A stretch of 64,000 nucleotides of DNA from Microthrixaceae bacterium (lineage in GTDB: Bacteria; Actinomycetota; Acidimicrobiia; Acidimicrobiales; Microtrichaceae). The stretch's first letter is position 1, and each line of letters starts with the position of its first letter. The notes under the pieces were generated by a model, which made no database searches, had not been told where the DNA came from, and saw only the letters and a program-made list of their open reading frames with translations. The stretch lies in NCBI GenBank assembly GCA_023957975.1, contig JAMLGM010000001.1, positions 372,001-436,000 of the forward strand, written 5' to 3'. Made by a program: the position numbers and the translations under genes. Below, in pieces: positions 43,033 to 51,635 of this stretch.

Positions 43033-43872
43033 CTACTGGTCGCGTAGGAACGCCTCGACCTCGCTGACCAATGCGTCGGCGCTGTGTCCGGCGAGCGCTT
43101 CGCGGTCGTAACGCTCTTCGAGATGGGCGACATAGGTGACCGTGTCGTCGTCCTCGGACACCATGTCGGTGATCTGGCGGTCATAGTCCTCGACGTCGTC
43201 GTCGAGTTCTTCGATGGGAAGGTCGATCCCCAGAATTCGGCTGACCTCGACCGCGAGGGCTCGGGTCGCCTTGGGTGACGGGGCCGACGGAACGTAACTG
43301 GGTACCGTCGCCCACAACGACGCGCTGTGGGTGCCACGTGTTGCGCACAGTTCGTGAAGCACGCCTGAGATTCCGGTGGGCCCCTCATACCGGGACGGCT
43401 CGTAGTCGAGAATCCGCGACACCTCGACGTTGCCGGCGGCCCCGAAGACCTGAGAGGGGCGAGTGTGGGGAACCTCCGCGAGGAGGCTTCCGAGCGTCAA
43501 CACGAGTCGGGCGTCGAGGTGTTGTGCCACTTCGAGCACGCAGTGCGAAAACGCTCGCCAACGAAGCTGGGGTTCGATTCCACACAGCAGCACGATCGGC
43601 GGTGAACCTTCGGGCGTCGCCACACGAAAGACGTTCTCGGGCCAGTCGATGCGCCGAATACCGTCCCCATCGCTTCCGATGTGGGGCCGAACGACGGTGA
43701 AGTCGAAGAACTCCTCGGGGTCGATGTCGACGAAGGGGGTCGCGTCGAGCCAGCGCTCCAACAGACGAACGGTCTGTGATGCGGCCTCACCGGCGTCGTT
43801 CCAACCCTCGAACGATGCGATGACGATCGGTTCTTTGACCGCCGGTCGGTCGAGCCATCGAAGATAGGTCAC
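43033..43872 (-). CDS. PAC2-family protein
   Basis: 279 aa. Starts MTYLRWLDRPAVKEPIVIASFEGWNDAGEAAS, the typical PAC2 opening. Later are VLLCGIEPQLRWRAF, LVLTLGSLLAEVPHTRP and a helical C-terminus. The family resembles proteasome-assembly chaperone 2; in actinobacteria it has no established substrate. GTG 43872 has TAGCGT 7 nt upstream; the ATG further upstream would run into the divergent GNAT gene. Confidence 0.88.
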   Translation of the reverse strand: MTYLRWLDRPAVKEPIVIASFEGWNDAGEAASQTVRLLERWLDATPFVDIDPEEFFDFTVVRPHIGSDGDGIRRIDWPENVFRVATPEGSPPIVLLCGIEPQLRWRAFSHCVLEVAQHLDARLVLTLGSLLAEVPHTRPSQVFGAAGNVEVSRILDYEPSRYEGPTGISGVLHELCATRGTHSASLWATVPSYVPSAPSPKATRALAVEVSRILGIDLPIEELDDDVEDYDRQITDMVSEDDDTVTYVAHLEERYDREALAGHSADALVSEVEAFLRDQ

Positions 43873-43879
43873 CCACAAA

Positions 43880-43885
43880 ACGCTA
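43880..43885 (-). promoter_or_regulatory. -10 box of a leaderless promoter for the PAC2 gene
   Basis: TAGCGT on the reverse strand, 7 nt before the GTG at 43872. Confidence 0.5.
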
Positions 43886-43933
43886 TCGACGAACACGTCA
43901 GTTCCCTCCGTCTGGAACCGAAACGCGATCCCG

Positions 43934-43939
43934 TACGCT
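43934..43939 (+). promoter_or_regulatory. -10 box of a leaderless promoter for the GNAT gene
   Basis: TACGCT, 6 nt before the ATG at 43946. Two leaderless promoters face outward from the same 73-bp gap. Confidence 0.5.
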
Positions 43940-43945
43940 GGAGCC

Positions 43946-44404
43946 ATGGGAACCGATGCCACCGTGACCGTTCGCGAACTCTCCGCCGCCGATGTCGACG
44001 CCTCCATCGCCGAGGCCTTCGTCGGCCTGCTCCCGCAGTTGAGTTCGTCGTCGCCGCGCCCGACGGTCGAACAACTCGCCCGGATTGCCGGCTCGGACTG
44101 TAATCACCTGCTCATCGCGGAATCGGAGGATTCCACCGTGCTCGGCTCGATGACCTTGGTGGTCTTCGAGATCCCCACCGGGGTCCGCGCCTGGATCGAG
44201 GACGTGGTGGTCGACGAGTCGGCTCGCGGCCGTGGCGTGGGAGAAGCCCTCAACCGGCGTGCGATCGACATTGCCCACGAGGTTGGAGCGAAATCGGTGG
44301 ACCTGACCTCGCGGCCGAGTCGCGAGGCGGCGAATCGCCTGTATCAGAAGCTGGGTTTCGTCGCCCGGGAGACGAACGTCTATCGCTATCAGGGTTCGCG
44401 ATAG
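43946..44404 (+). CDS. GNAT-family N-acetyltransferase
   Basis: 152 aa. The acetyl-CoA-binding motif A is WIEDVVVDESARGRGVGEALNRRAI (R/Q-x-x-G-x-G/A type), followed by SREAANRLYQKLGFV. The N-terminal strand VTVRELSAADVDASI fits the fold. Substrate unknown. Ends 28 nt from the convergent dehydrogenase gene, with a hairpin in between. Confidence 0.88.
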   Translation: MGTDATVTVRELSAADVDASIAEAFVGLLPQLSSSSPRPTVEQLARIAGSDCNHLLIAESEDSTVLGSMTLVVFEIPTGVRAWIEDVVVDESARGRGVGEALNRRAIDIAHEVGAKSVDLTSRPSREAANRLYQKLGFVARETNVYRYQGSR

Positions 44405-44416
44405 GCGAGGTCGGGT

Positions 44417-44447
44417 GTCGACCCCGGCCAGCTCAGGCCGGGTCGAC
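44417..44447. terminator. Bidirectional terminator overlapping the end of the sugar-dehydrogenase gene
   Basis: GTCGACC-CGGCC pairs with GGCCGGGTCGAC across the loop AGCTCA. The stem is 12 bp with one bulged C. The 3' arm covers the last codons of the reverse-strand gene that ends at 44433. Confidence 0.55.
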
Positions 44448-45704
44448 CCGCCAGACCGTGCCGCTGAGTGAGGCGATGTACACCTCGTCATTCGGGCCGA
44501 CGCCAAAGCTGACGACCGAGTTCATCGTCGTGTCGTTCGTGTCGATCTCTCCGGAATCGACGACCGCGTCACCGTCGACGCGTAGGCCCCACAGCTTCGC
44601 TGCGGCGAAATCGGAATAGAGGTAGACCCCGTCAAGTTCGCCGAGGCGGGGATCGCGCACGACGACGCCGCCGGTGATCGACGCTCCCTGGTCGTGGCCG
44701 TAGTCGAGGATCGGCTCATGAAATCCGCCGTCGGGGTGCGACCCGTCGTCCTCGTCGGTCGGGTGAGTGCCCTCGCGCCGGTCCCAACCGAGATTCGCGC
44801 CGCGTCCCAAGCCGTCGGCGGCTCGCAACACGTTGACTTCCTCCCACGAGTTCGCGCCGACATCGGCGATCCACAGGTCACCGGTCGCCTGGTCGAACGA
44901 GAAGCGCCAGGGGTTTCTCACCCCAGCGATCCAGATCTCACGACGCGCCCCTCCGGGGCCGTCGACATAGGGGTTGTCGGCGGGAATGGTGTAGGTCGGT
45001 GCGGCGACGTCGATCCGCAGAATCTTTCCGAGCAACGACGTCAGGTCTTGAGCGCGGTTGCCCGGATCGCCCTGCCCTCCGCCGTCGCCGAATCCGATGT
45101 ACAGCATCGAGTCCGGTCCGAACTCGACGTGGCCGCCGTTGTGGTTCGTGGCGGGTTGAGCGACGCGAAGCAACTCGGTTGGGTCGGCCGATGGGCTTTG
45201 GGCACCCGCTTCGAAGGGGTAGCGCTCGATCACGCTCGCACCGCCGTCGTCGCCGTCGGTGTAGGACACGATCAACACGGTACCGTCGAGGTTCCAAGCG
45301 ATCCCCAACAACCCCTGCTCGCCCTGATAGTCGCCGACGCGGTCGCGCAGGTCGAGCAACATCGACGGGTCCGAGCCATCGAGCGGTATCCGTTCGATTC
45401 GCCCGTCGCGGGACGCGACGTACATCGCGTCATCGTCGCCGAAGCGTCGAGCGAGGGCGATCGCCTCGGCCACGTCGGCAACTTCGGTGAGGGTGACCCG
45501 GGCCGTCGCGAGCGGTGCGGCCGACGTCGCCGGTGCGGAGGTCGAGGTCACGGAGACTGTCGTCGAGGTGACAGCGGAAGCCACGGGAGCCGTGTCCGGC
45601 GTGTCGGAACCACCTCCGTCTCCGCACGCGCCCAGCGTCGCCAACGCCGAGACCCCGAGCACGGCCGCCAACCGGCGGGTGGGTGGCGTAGGGCGGTGGC
45701 GCAT
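44433..45704 (-). CDS. Lipoprotein of the glucose/sorbosone dehydrogenase family (PQQ-type beta-propeller)
   Basis: 423 aa from ATG 45704 (two GTGs just upstream are possible starts). Signal peptide ends LATLGAC (lipobox). A Gly/Asp/Thr linker is followed by a six-bladed propeller: YQGEQGLLGIAWN, NHNGGHVEFGPDSMLYIGFGDG, AQDLTSLLGKILRID, GVRNPWRFSFD and a WIADVGANSWEEVN blade. The NHNGG histidine matches the catalytic histidine of soluble glucose dehydrogenases. Activity and cofactor are not proven; many family members are Asd-like. It is 1-8 nt behind tesB on the same strand. Confidence 0.86.
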   Translation of the reverse strand: MRHRPTPPTRRLAAVLGVSALATLGACGDGGGSDTPDTAPVASAVTSTTVSVTSTSAPATSAAPLATARVTLTEVADVAEAIALARRFGDDDAMYVASRDGRIERIPLDGSDPSMLLDLRDRVGDYQGEQGLLGIAWNLDGTVLIVSYTDGDDGGASVIERYPFEAGAQSPSADPTELLRVAQPATNHNGGHVEFGPDSMLYIGFGDGGGQGDPGNRAQDLTSLLGKILRIDVAAPTYTIPADNPYVDGPGGARREIWIAGVRNPWRFSFDQATGDLWIADVGANSWEEVNVLRAADGLGRGANLGWDRREGTHPTDEDDGSHPDGGFHEPILDYGHDQGASITGGVVVRDPRLGELDGVYLYSDFAAAKLWGLRVDGDAVVDSGEIDTNDTTMNSVVSFGVGPNDEVYIASLSGTVWRVDPA

Positions 45705-45711
45705 CACCACC

Positions 45712-46605
45712 TCACCGCTGCGAACGCCCGTCGGCGTCGGGCCTCAGCACCGGCACGCGAGCCGGACGAATAACCCCCTCCTGCATCACCGACGCGACCA
45801 GGGTTCCGTCACTACTGAAGATCAGCCCACGGCCGAGCCCCCGCCCGCCCTGCGCTGTTGGGGTGTCCTGGTGATACAACAGCCACTCATCGGCGCGAAA
45901 CGGGCGGTGGAACCACATGGCGTGATCGAGGCTGGCCATGAACACATCGCCCAACCCGCTGCCGCCGTGGGGTTTCAACGAGGTGTCGAGCAACGTGATG
46001 TCGGAGGCATAGGCCATCACGCACTGGTGGAGCACGGGGTCGTCCGGAAGTACGCCGTTGGCGCGAAACCAGACATCGTCGATCAACGTCCCCGGCGAGC
46101 GGTCATCAGGCGGCTGCCAGTTGCAGTAGCGGGTGTCGATGGCCCGCGGCCGGTCGTACCAGGAGCCCAACAGGTGGCGGTAGGGGGCCATGCGGTCGCG
46201 AAAGTCCGGTAGCGACTCGGGTTCGGGCAGACCCAACGGCATTGGCACCTGATGCTCATAGCCCTCTTCAGCGCGTTGAAACGACGCGGTCAGCCCGAAG
46301 ATCGGACGTCCGTGTTGAATCGCCTGAACCCGACGGGTGCAGAAGCTTCGGGCGTCGCGAATTCGCGCGACCTCATACAGGATCGGGACCCCGACATCGC
46401 CGCTTCGCAGAAAGTATCCGTGCAGCGAATGGACGCCGAACCCAGCCTCCACGGTCCGGGTCGCCGCAACGAGCGCCTGCCCGGCGACCTGGCCGCCGAA
46501 GGTGCGCTGGCGCTCCTCGTCGGGGCTTTGACCTCGAAAGATGTTCACCTCGATCGGTTCGAGGTCCAAGAGAACGATCAACGAATCCACGGCGGCCTGA
46601 TCCAT
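45712..46605 (-). CDS. tesB: Acyl-CoA thioesterase II
   Basis: 297 aa double hot-dog thioesterase that hydrolyses acyl-CoA. The N-terminal hot dog has FGGQVAGQALVAATRTV and VHSLHGYFLRSGD. The C-terminal half has LLDTSLKPHG and SLDHAMWFHRPFRADEWLLYHQD. The active-site Asp-Gln/Thr triad is in place by position. ATG 46605 begins MDQAAVDSL; the ATG at 46614 adds MVG. A longer frame upstream is antisense to gtrA and not real. Confidence 0.92.
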   Translation of the reverse strand: MDQAAVDSLIVLLDLEPIEVNIFRGQSPDEERQRTFGGQVAGQALVAATRTVEAGFGVHSLHGYFLRSGDVGVPILYEVARIRDARSFCTRRVQAIQHGRPIFGLTASFQRAEEGYEHQVPMPLGLPEPESLPDFRDRMAPYRHLLGSWYDRPRAIDTRYCNWQPPDDRSPGTLIDDVWFRANGVLPDDPVLHQCVMAYASDITLLDTSLKPHGGSGLGDVFMASLDHAMWFHRPFRADEWLLYHQDTPTAQGGRGLGRGLIFSSDGTLVASVMQEGVIRPARVPVLRPDADGRSQR

Positions 46606-46675
46606 GCCAACCATCTTGCCCGACGCCGACGGATGAACGGATCGTCGTTGATTCGGACTGCCGTCGTCAGGGCGA

Positions 46676-46681
46676 TACGAT
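46676..46681 (+). promoter_or_regulatory. -10 box of a leaderless promoter for the gtrA gene
   Basis: TACGAT lies 8 nt before the GTG at 46690. Confidence 0.5.
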
Positions 46682-46689
46682 CTCACGTC

Positions 46690-47202
46690 GTGAAGCTGAC
46701 TCCCTCGGGACTGATCGAGCACGCCAGGAGCGACGAGGGCCGAAAGCAGCTTCGTTACGCCGCGGTCTCGGTGGTGTTCGTGCCGCTCGGACAGGTGCTG
46801 GTTCAGGTGCTGCGCTGGGTGTTCGAGGTTCGCGAGTACTGGGCGGTGCTGATTTCGGCATGCATCCTCACCATCCCGAACTACCTGGCCAACAAGTTCA
46901 TGGTGTGGCGCGATAAGTCGAAGGACAATCGAACCACCGAGGTCATCGTGTTCTGGAGCGCAGCGGTGCTCGGGACCGGATTTGCGATGGGCTTCGTCTG
47001 GTTGGCCGGGCAATGGTTCCCCGAAGACCGTGGTAAGGCGGTGCACGGTTTCGCCATCTTCATCGCTCAGCTCGTCGGCTACGGCATCGTTTGGGTCGCC
47101 CGGTACGTGTTTCTCGACCGCTGGCTGTTCAAAGCGACCCACCACGGCGAAGAACCGCCCAGGGAGTTCCTCGAAGACCTTCACGGCGAGCTTCCGCTGT
47201 GA
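46690..47202 (+). CDS. GtrA-like membrane protein
   Basis: 170 aa with four transmembrane helices: LRYAAVSVVFVPLGQVLVQ, VLISACILTIPNYLANKF, VIVFWSAAVLGTGFAMGF and IFIAQLVGYGIVWVARYVF. A conserved NKFMVWR follows helix 2, as in the GtrA family, whose members assist transfer of prenyl-linked sugars. GTG 46690 is chosen for the TACGAT box at 8 nt. GTGA overlap with the downstream methyltransferase. Confidence 0.85.
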   Translation: MKLTPSGLIEHARSDEGRKQLRYAAVSVVFVPLGQVLVQVLRWVFEVREYWAVLISACILTIPNYLANKFMVWRDKSKDNRTTEVIVFWSAAVLGTGFAMGFVWLAGQWFPEDRGKAVHGFAIFIAQLVGYGIVWVARYVFLDRWLFKATHHGEEPPREFLEDLHGELPL

Positions 47203-47894
47203 CGGGCACCGGCAACGAGGCCCCCATGGACGAGACCTTGCGCAGTGCCGCTCAGGCGGCGCGTGGCTTCATGCCGATCGACGAGGGTGATGCCCTGTAT
47301 GAGGCGGGCCTCGAGGCGACACGTCGGGTGCCGGGCCTCCCGCTGTTGGAGATCGGAAGCTACTGCGGTAAGTCCGGGGTCTACCTCGGGGCCGCGGCGC
47401 GAGCCGGTGAGGTCGTGTTGTTCGCAGTCGACCATCACCGCGGATCCGAGGAGAACCAACCGGGTTGGGAATGGCACGAACCCGACCTTGTCGATCCCGC
47501 GGTGAACAAGATGGACACGTTGCCGATCTTTCGGCGCACGATCCACGATGCCGGTCTCGAACGCCATGTCGTGGCAGTCGTTGCCGACTCTCCGACCCTC
47601 AGCCGCTTCTGGACGACGCCGCTGGCCCTGCTGTTCATCGACGGTGGGCATGGCGAGGAGCCGGCGCATCGTGATTACGAACGCTGGAGCGCTCACGTTG
47701 CCCCCGGCGGAATTCTCGCCATCCACGACGTGTTTCCAAACCCTTCCGACGGCGGCCGTCCACCCTATGAGATCTACCTCCGGGCGTTGGAGTCGGGGAA
47801 CTTCACCGAACTCTCGGCCACCGGCTCGTTGAGGGTCTTGGCGCGAGCCGACAACGCTCGGGTTCACCGACCAGAGCCGAAGCGGTTCGACTGA
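47199..47894 (+). CDS. Class I SAM-dependent methyltransferase (Methyltransf_24-like)
   Basis: 231 aa from GTG 47199, overlapping the gtrA stop; ATG 47226 is the alternative. Motif I LLEIGSYCGKSGVYLGA near 50-60, an acidic loop, LLFIDGGHGEEPAHRDYE and ILAIHDVF mark a cephalosporin-hydroxylase/Methyltransf_24-type fold. Coupling to a GtrA protein suggests a sugar or lipid acceptor, but that is inference. Confidence 0.85.
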   Translation: MTGTGNEAPMDETLRSAAQAARGFMPIDEGDALYEAGLEATRRVPGLPLLEIGSYCGKSGVYLGAAARAGEVVLFAVDHHRGSEENQPGWEWHEPDLVDPAVNKMDTLPIFRRTIHDAGLERHVVAVVADSPTLSRFWTTPLALLFIDGGHGEEPAHRDYERWSAHVAPGGILAIHDVFPNPSDGGRPPYEIYLRALESGNFTELSATGSLRVLARADNARVHRPEPKRFD

Positions 47895-47916
47895 CGGCCG
47901 ACGCCTCCAGGCGGCG

Positions 47917-48327
47917 CTAACGCTCGGCGGTCGGATCGTCCTGTTCGTAGATCGTCGTGGGGTCGGGCATCTTGGTGCCGAACTCCTCGCGTTTGCGGCG
48001 TGACTCGAGGGTCACGGCGATGACGATCGTCGCGAGTCCGCCGATGATCACCGCGAAGACCAGGTACTGCTCCCCGCTGCCCGGCTCGCCGGGTTGGACT
48101 TCGTAGTCTCCTGAGGAGTGTGGAACCGGGATGATCGAGGGGGCCTCACCCGGGCGCAACTCGGGCTCTGTCGCGCTCGACGCCGCCGGAGTCGTCGTGG
48201 TCGCGATTTCGCTGCCGTCGTCTTGTGCCCCAGCGTGCGGCGCTGCGCTGAACAGCCCGATGGCAAGTGCCACGAACGCGGCCGCCCCAAAGGCTCGCAC
48301 GCGGTGCGCGAACCCAGCCGCGTTCAC
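47917..48327 (-). CDS. Small exported membrane protein, unknown function
   Basis: 136 aa. Signal peptide (FVALAIGLFSAAPHAGA), a ~55-residue Thr/Pro/Glu-rich outer segment, one transmembrane helix (YLVFAVIIGGLATIVIAVTL) and a charged cytoplasmic tail (SRRKREEFG). No family recognised. GTGA overlap with the upstream gene puts it last in a glycosyltransferase operon. Confidence 0.72.
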   Translation of the reverse strand: MNAAGFAHRVRAFGAAAFVALAIGLFSAAPHAGAQDDGSEIATTTTPAASSATEPELRPGEAPSIIPVPHSSGDYEVQPGEPGSGEQYLVFAVIIGGLATIVIAVTLESRRKREEFGTKMPDPTTIYEQDDPTAER

Positions 48328-49400
48328 GCGTCTCCTGAATGCTCGGTGACGGCGTCGTCGGCCCCGATATCGATCAGTGCAGGGAACGCGCCGTGGTCGG
48401 TGAACAGGTGCGATGCAGGGCTCTTGGCCGCAAGCGCGTCGGCCCCCAGCACCACTGCAGCAGCGGTGTACGACGACTGCTCGCCACCCGGAAAGTGCAC
48501 CTCATCGGGGTACACGATGCCGGTCCAGTAGCGGCCCTCGTCATCGCGATGCCGCTGGGCCCAGCCGAACAGGGCCTCGCCGCGTTCGCGATCGTCGATC
48601 GCCAACAAGGCCATGACCAACTCGCAGGTCTCGGCCGCGGTGATCCACGGTCGATCCGACACGCACCGCACGCCCCGGGATTCCTCGACGAACGCGTCGT
48701 AGCGCTCATCGATGCGCTGTTGGGCGGCCTCGCCGACGATCGCCCCGCACAGCACCGGGTAGTACCAGTCCATCGCCCAACGGTGCTTGGGAGCGAACGC
48801 CTCGGGCACGTTGCGGATCGTGTTGCCGAGCCGCGCGGCGGACAACTCCCATTCCGGTCGGGCTTGATCCAGGGTGTCGGCGATAGCGACCGCGCAGCGG
48901 ATGCTGTGCAACATCGATGACGAACCGGTGAGGAGTGCGAAGGTCCACGGAGTCCCGTCGGCGTGGCGGGCCCAGATGATCTCGCCTCGAGGTGTCTGGA
49001 GTTCCAGCACGAACCCGATCGCCCGGTCGACCATCGGCCACATCGATTCGAGCCAGGCGCGATCCCCGGTGAGTAGCCAGTGGTGCCATACCCCAGCGGC
49101 GACGTACGCGATCACGTTGGCGTCGAGCTTGTCCTGTTCGACGCGGTCGGCGAGGTAGTACTGGTGCCAGGCGCCATCGGGGCGTTGAAGGTCGCGAAGC
49201 CAACTGAATCCGAGCCGGGCTTCGTCGATCCGTCCGCCGAGGGCCAGCGCCATCAACGCCTCTGTGTGGTTCCACGGGTCGGCGTGACCGCCTTCGAACC
49301 ACTGGACCATTCCGTTCGGAAGTTGCAGGGATGCGATGTAGTCGACGGTTTCGCTCAGTTGGTCGGCCGTGACGATGCCGTCGACATCATGCAGCCACAC
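48324..49400 (-). CDS. Alpha/alpha-barrel (prenyltransferase/cyclase-like) protein
   Basis: 358 aa. Repeats of the type Q-x-x-x-G-x-W are visible: SLQLPNGMVQWF, DLQRPDGAWHQ and LQTPRGEIIW, typical of the terpenoid-cyclase/prenyltransferase toroid fold. Other landmarks: DPWNHTEALMALAL and ANVIAYVAAGVWHHW. No signal peptide or transmembrane helix. Databases often call this group prenyltransferase, but catalytic residues are not evident, so a glycan-modifying barrel is an alternative. It overlaps the upstream methyltransferase by 14 nt and the downstream gene by 4 nt. Confidence 0.75.
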   Translation of the reverse strand: MWLHDVDGIVTADQLSETVDYIASLQLPNGMVQWFEGGHADPWNHTEALMALALGGRIDEARLGFSWLRDLQRPDGAWHQYYLADRVEQDKLDANVIAYVAAGVWHHWLLTGDRAWLESMWPMVDRAIGFVLELQTPRGEIIWARHADGTPWTFALLTGSSSMLHSIRCAVAIADTLDQARPEWELSAARLGNTIRNVPEAFAPKHRWAMDWYYPVLCGAIVGEAAQQRIDERYDAFVEESRGVRCVSDRPWITAAETCELVMALLAIDDRERGEALFGWAQRHRDDEGRYWTGIVYPDEVHFPGGEQSSYTAAAVVLGADALAAKSPASHLFTDHGAFPALIDIGADDAVTEHSGDA

Positions 49401-50145
49401 GGTCGTCGCTCCTACGGTGAGTTGGGGTGTTCGGCTTTTCTCCGTAGACGACGACGGCCTTGCCCAGGATGGGGTTGAGGAGGCGGTCGGCAGCCCGTGT
49501 GATGGCAGGTGCCTTCATCATGTCCCACACCAGGAAGTCGTGGTACGCCTTGACGAGCGGATGTGAGGAATTGGTTGGGCTGACGATGCAGCGCAGCGCC
49601 CAATAAGGAGAGTGCAGCGCGTGCTCTCGATGGGACTCCCCGAGGGTGAACCCCGTGGTTTCCAGGCGCTCACGGAGCAGTCGTTCGGTGTAGATGCGCA
49701 GGTGACCACCCTCGGCGAGGGGGGCGTGATACTCGGCTGAGAGGGTCCAGCAGATCTTCTCGGTCAACCACGTGGGAACGGACACGGCGATACGCCCACC
49801 CGGCTTCAGCACCCGGAAAAGTTCGGCCATCGCCGCGGCGTCGTCGTTCAGGTGTTCAAGGACTTCCGAGCAGATGATGCGGTCGAAGGTGTCATCCGCG
49901 AATGGCAACTGGTAGCCGTCGCCACGAACGGCCTGAGCATGGTGGGTCCTGGGGACCTCGTCGGTCTCGTGCATCGCCCAGAACAGGTCGCGGACCGATT
50001 CGAGGTCGCTGAAGGAATAGTCGAGCGCGACCACCTGGGCCCCGCGTCGAAACGCCTCGAAACTGTGGCGGCCGGCCCCGCACCCCATGTCGAGCAGTGA
50101 CATGCCGGGCTGCAGATCGAGGCGGTCGTAGTCGATGGTCAACAC
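49387..50145 (-). CDS. Class I SAM-dependent methyltransferase
   Basis: 252 aa. Motif I LLDMGCGAGRHSFEAFRRG near 18-30, motif II DYSFSDLE, motif IV FDRIICSEVLEHLND and the LKPGGRIAVSVP segment match the UbiE/COQ5-like group. C-terminal ~90 residues are a distinct lid region. It sits between the GT4 gene (9 nt upstream) and the alpha/alpha-barrel gene (14-nt overlap), so acceptor is likely shared with them; unknown. Confidence 0.9.
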   Translation of the reverse strand: MLTIDYDRLDLQPGMSLLDMGCGAGRHSFEAFRRGAQVVALDYSFSDLESVRDLFWAMHETDEVPRTHHAQAVRGDGYQLPFADDTFDRIICSEVLEHLNDDAAAMAELFRVLKPGGRIAVSVPTWLTEKICWTLSAEYHAPLAEGGHLRIYTERLLRERLETTGFTLGESHREHALHSPYWALRCIVSPTNSSHPLVKAYHDFLVWDMMKAPAITRAADRLLNPILGKAVVVYGEKPNTPTHRRSDDRVAA

Positions 50146-50154
50146 GGGCAGGTC

Positions 50155-51432
50155 CTAGCTCAACGCGAGTCGCGCACGATAATGGTCGACGGTGCGCACC
50201 GCGGTGTGTCGCCAACTCCAGCGGCTGATAACCCGTTCGCGTCCGGCGATGCCGATTCGCTTCGAGTCGTCCGGATTCTCGATCGCTCGACGGATCGCCG
50301 CTGCGAGCGCGTCGCTGTTGGCCGGTTCGCACGAGTAGCAGGTGTCGCCGTCCTTGCCGGTGACCTCGGGCAGCGCCCCACCGGTGGTCGCGACGAGAGG
50401 GCATCCGGTGGCCATCGCTTCGATCGCCGGCAAGGAGAATCCTTCATACAACGAGGGCACCACCGCGCAGGTGGACTCGTTGTACATCTCGACGATTCGT
50501 TCGTCGGGGACGCCGGAAACGAACTCGACGACACCGTCGAGGCCAAGCTCTTCAATCGTCCGTTTCGCCGCGGAACCCTCTTTGAGTTTGCCGATGATGA
50601 CGAGCTTGAGCTCGGGGAACTCGGCTCGGAGCTTCGCGAGGGCCTCGAGAAGGAACCGCTGCCCCTTCATGGCGACGTCGGCCGAGGCCGTCGAGATGAT
50701 CTGAAAGGGCTTGCGCTCGATGTCGTCGAGCGGCTTGAACAGATCCGGGTCGACCCCGACCGGCACGACGAACAACTTGTCGGGACTCACGTCGTGGGTC
50801 CGGCAGATGTCGTCGAAACTGTTCTGGGAGACGGTGATGATTCGCTTGAGGCGTTTCGCCACTCGGGTCTGCATCTTGGTGAACGCGTACCACCGTGCCT
50901 TGGAAAGGCGTTGGTAGGTCGTTTCCGCGTGTTCCATTTCGATGCGGCGATCGACGGTGATGGGGTGGTGGATCGTTCCGAGGACTGGAAGCCCAGCGGA
51001 CTCGATTGCCAGCAGGCCGTAGCCGAGGCACTGATTGTCCTGGACGAGATCGAACTCGTTCACGCGGTGCTTGAGGTGGTCCCAGGCTCGCAGCGAAAAC
51101 GCGAGGGGCTCGGGAAAGGTTCCGGTGCTGAACGCGGTCACCTCGGCGAAGTCGGTCCAGTTCTTGAGTTCCCAGAGCCCAGGCATCCGCATCGGGAAGT
51201 GGTCGTTGTAGATGTCGAGACTGGGCAACTGAACGAGCGGGACCCGCGGGTCGACAATCGGGTAGGGCTGGCCCGACAACACTTCGACGGAGTGCCCGAG
51301 GTCGACGAGTGCCTTGGTCAGGTGGCGTGTGTAGACGCCCTGCCCACCCACATGCGGCTTCCCCCGATACGTCAGGTACGCGATCCGGAGGGGATCGTCG
51401 TCACCTGGCCGTCGCTTCGAGTTGTTCTGCAT
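50155..51432 (-). CDS. Family 4 glycosyltransferase
   Basis: 425 aa GT-B enzyme. N-terminal Rossmann domain begins RIAYLTYRGKPHVGGQGVYTRHL; a middle LKRIITVSQNS is the hinge strand. The C-terminal domain has E-G-F-S-L-P-A-I-E-A-M-A-T-G-C-P, the E-x7-E sugar-nucleotide site near 330. Head of a reverse-strand operon (glycosyltransferase, methyltransferase, barrel protein, membrane protein) that together could build a methylated glycolipid or glycan. ATG 51432; no clear -10 within 10 nt. Confidence 0.92.
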   Translation of the reverse strand: MQNNSKRRPGDDDPLRIAYLTYRGKPHVGGQGVYTRHLTKALVDLGHSVEVLSGQPYPIVDPRVPLVQLPSLDIYNDHFPMRMPGLWELKNWTDFAEVTAFSTGTFPEPLAFSLRAWDHLKHRVNEFDLVQDNQCLGYGLLAIESAGLPVLGTIHHPITVDRRIEMEHAETTYQRLSKARWYAFTKMQTRVAKRLKRIITVSQNSFDDICRTHDVSPDKLFVVPVGVDPDLFKPLDDIERKPFQIISTASADVAMKGQRFLLEALAKLRAEFPELKLVIIGKLKEGSAAKRTIEELGLDGVVEFVSGVPDERIVEMYNESTCAVVPSLYEGFSLPAIEAMATGCPLVATTGGALPEVTGKDGDTCYSCEPANSDALAAAIRRAIENPDDSKRIGIAGRERVISRWSWRHTAVRTVDHYRARLALS

Positions 51433-51572
51433 AACAAACCAGCTTCCCTGCCCAGGCAGGCGCCGGTCAAACCCTGCGAGCAGCCACCTCGGCGATCGAT
51501 GTGTTGTGGAATTCTGGGCGCGATGTTCGAGTGATCGAATTCGTGGCCGGGGGGTGGGGTTGGGACGTGAAA

Positions 51573-51600
51573 CGGGCGGGGTTCGTATGAACCCCGCCCG
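51573..51600 (-). terminator. Terminator behind the TTAAP-repeat secreted protein gene
   Basis: CGGGCGGGGTTC and GAACCCCGCCCG form a perfect 12-bp stem with a 4-nt loop, 35 nt past the stop at 51636. On the reverse strand it is followed by TTTC. Confidence 0.75.
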
Positions 51601-51635
51601 CCGGACGATTCATTCCCAGGGGTGTTCAGTTGCTC

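Noticed and set aside
46606-47184. N-terminal extension of TesB to 47184
   Set aside because: The added stretch is antisense to gtrA and is not protein-like; TesB begins at the canonical position near 46605.
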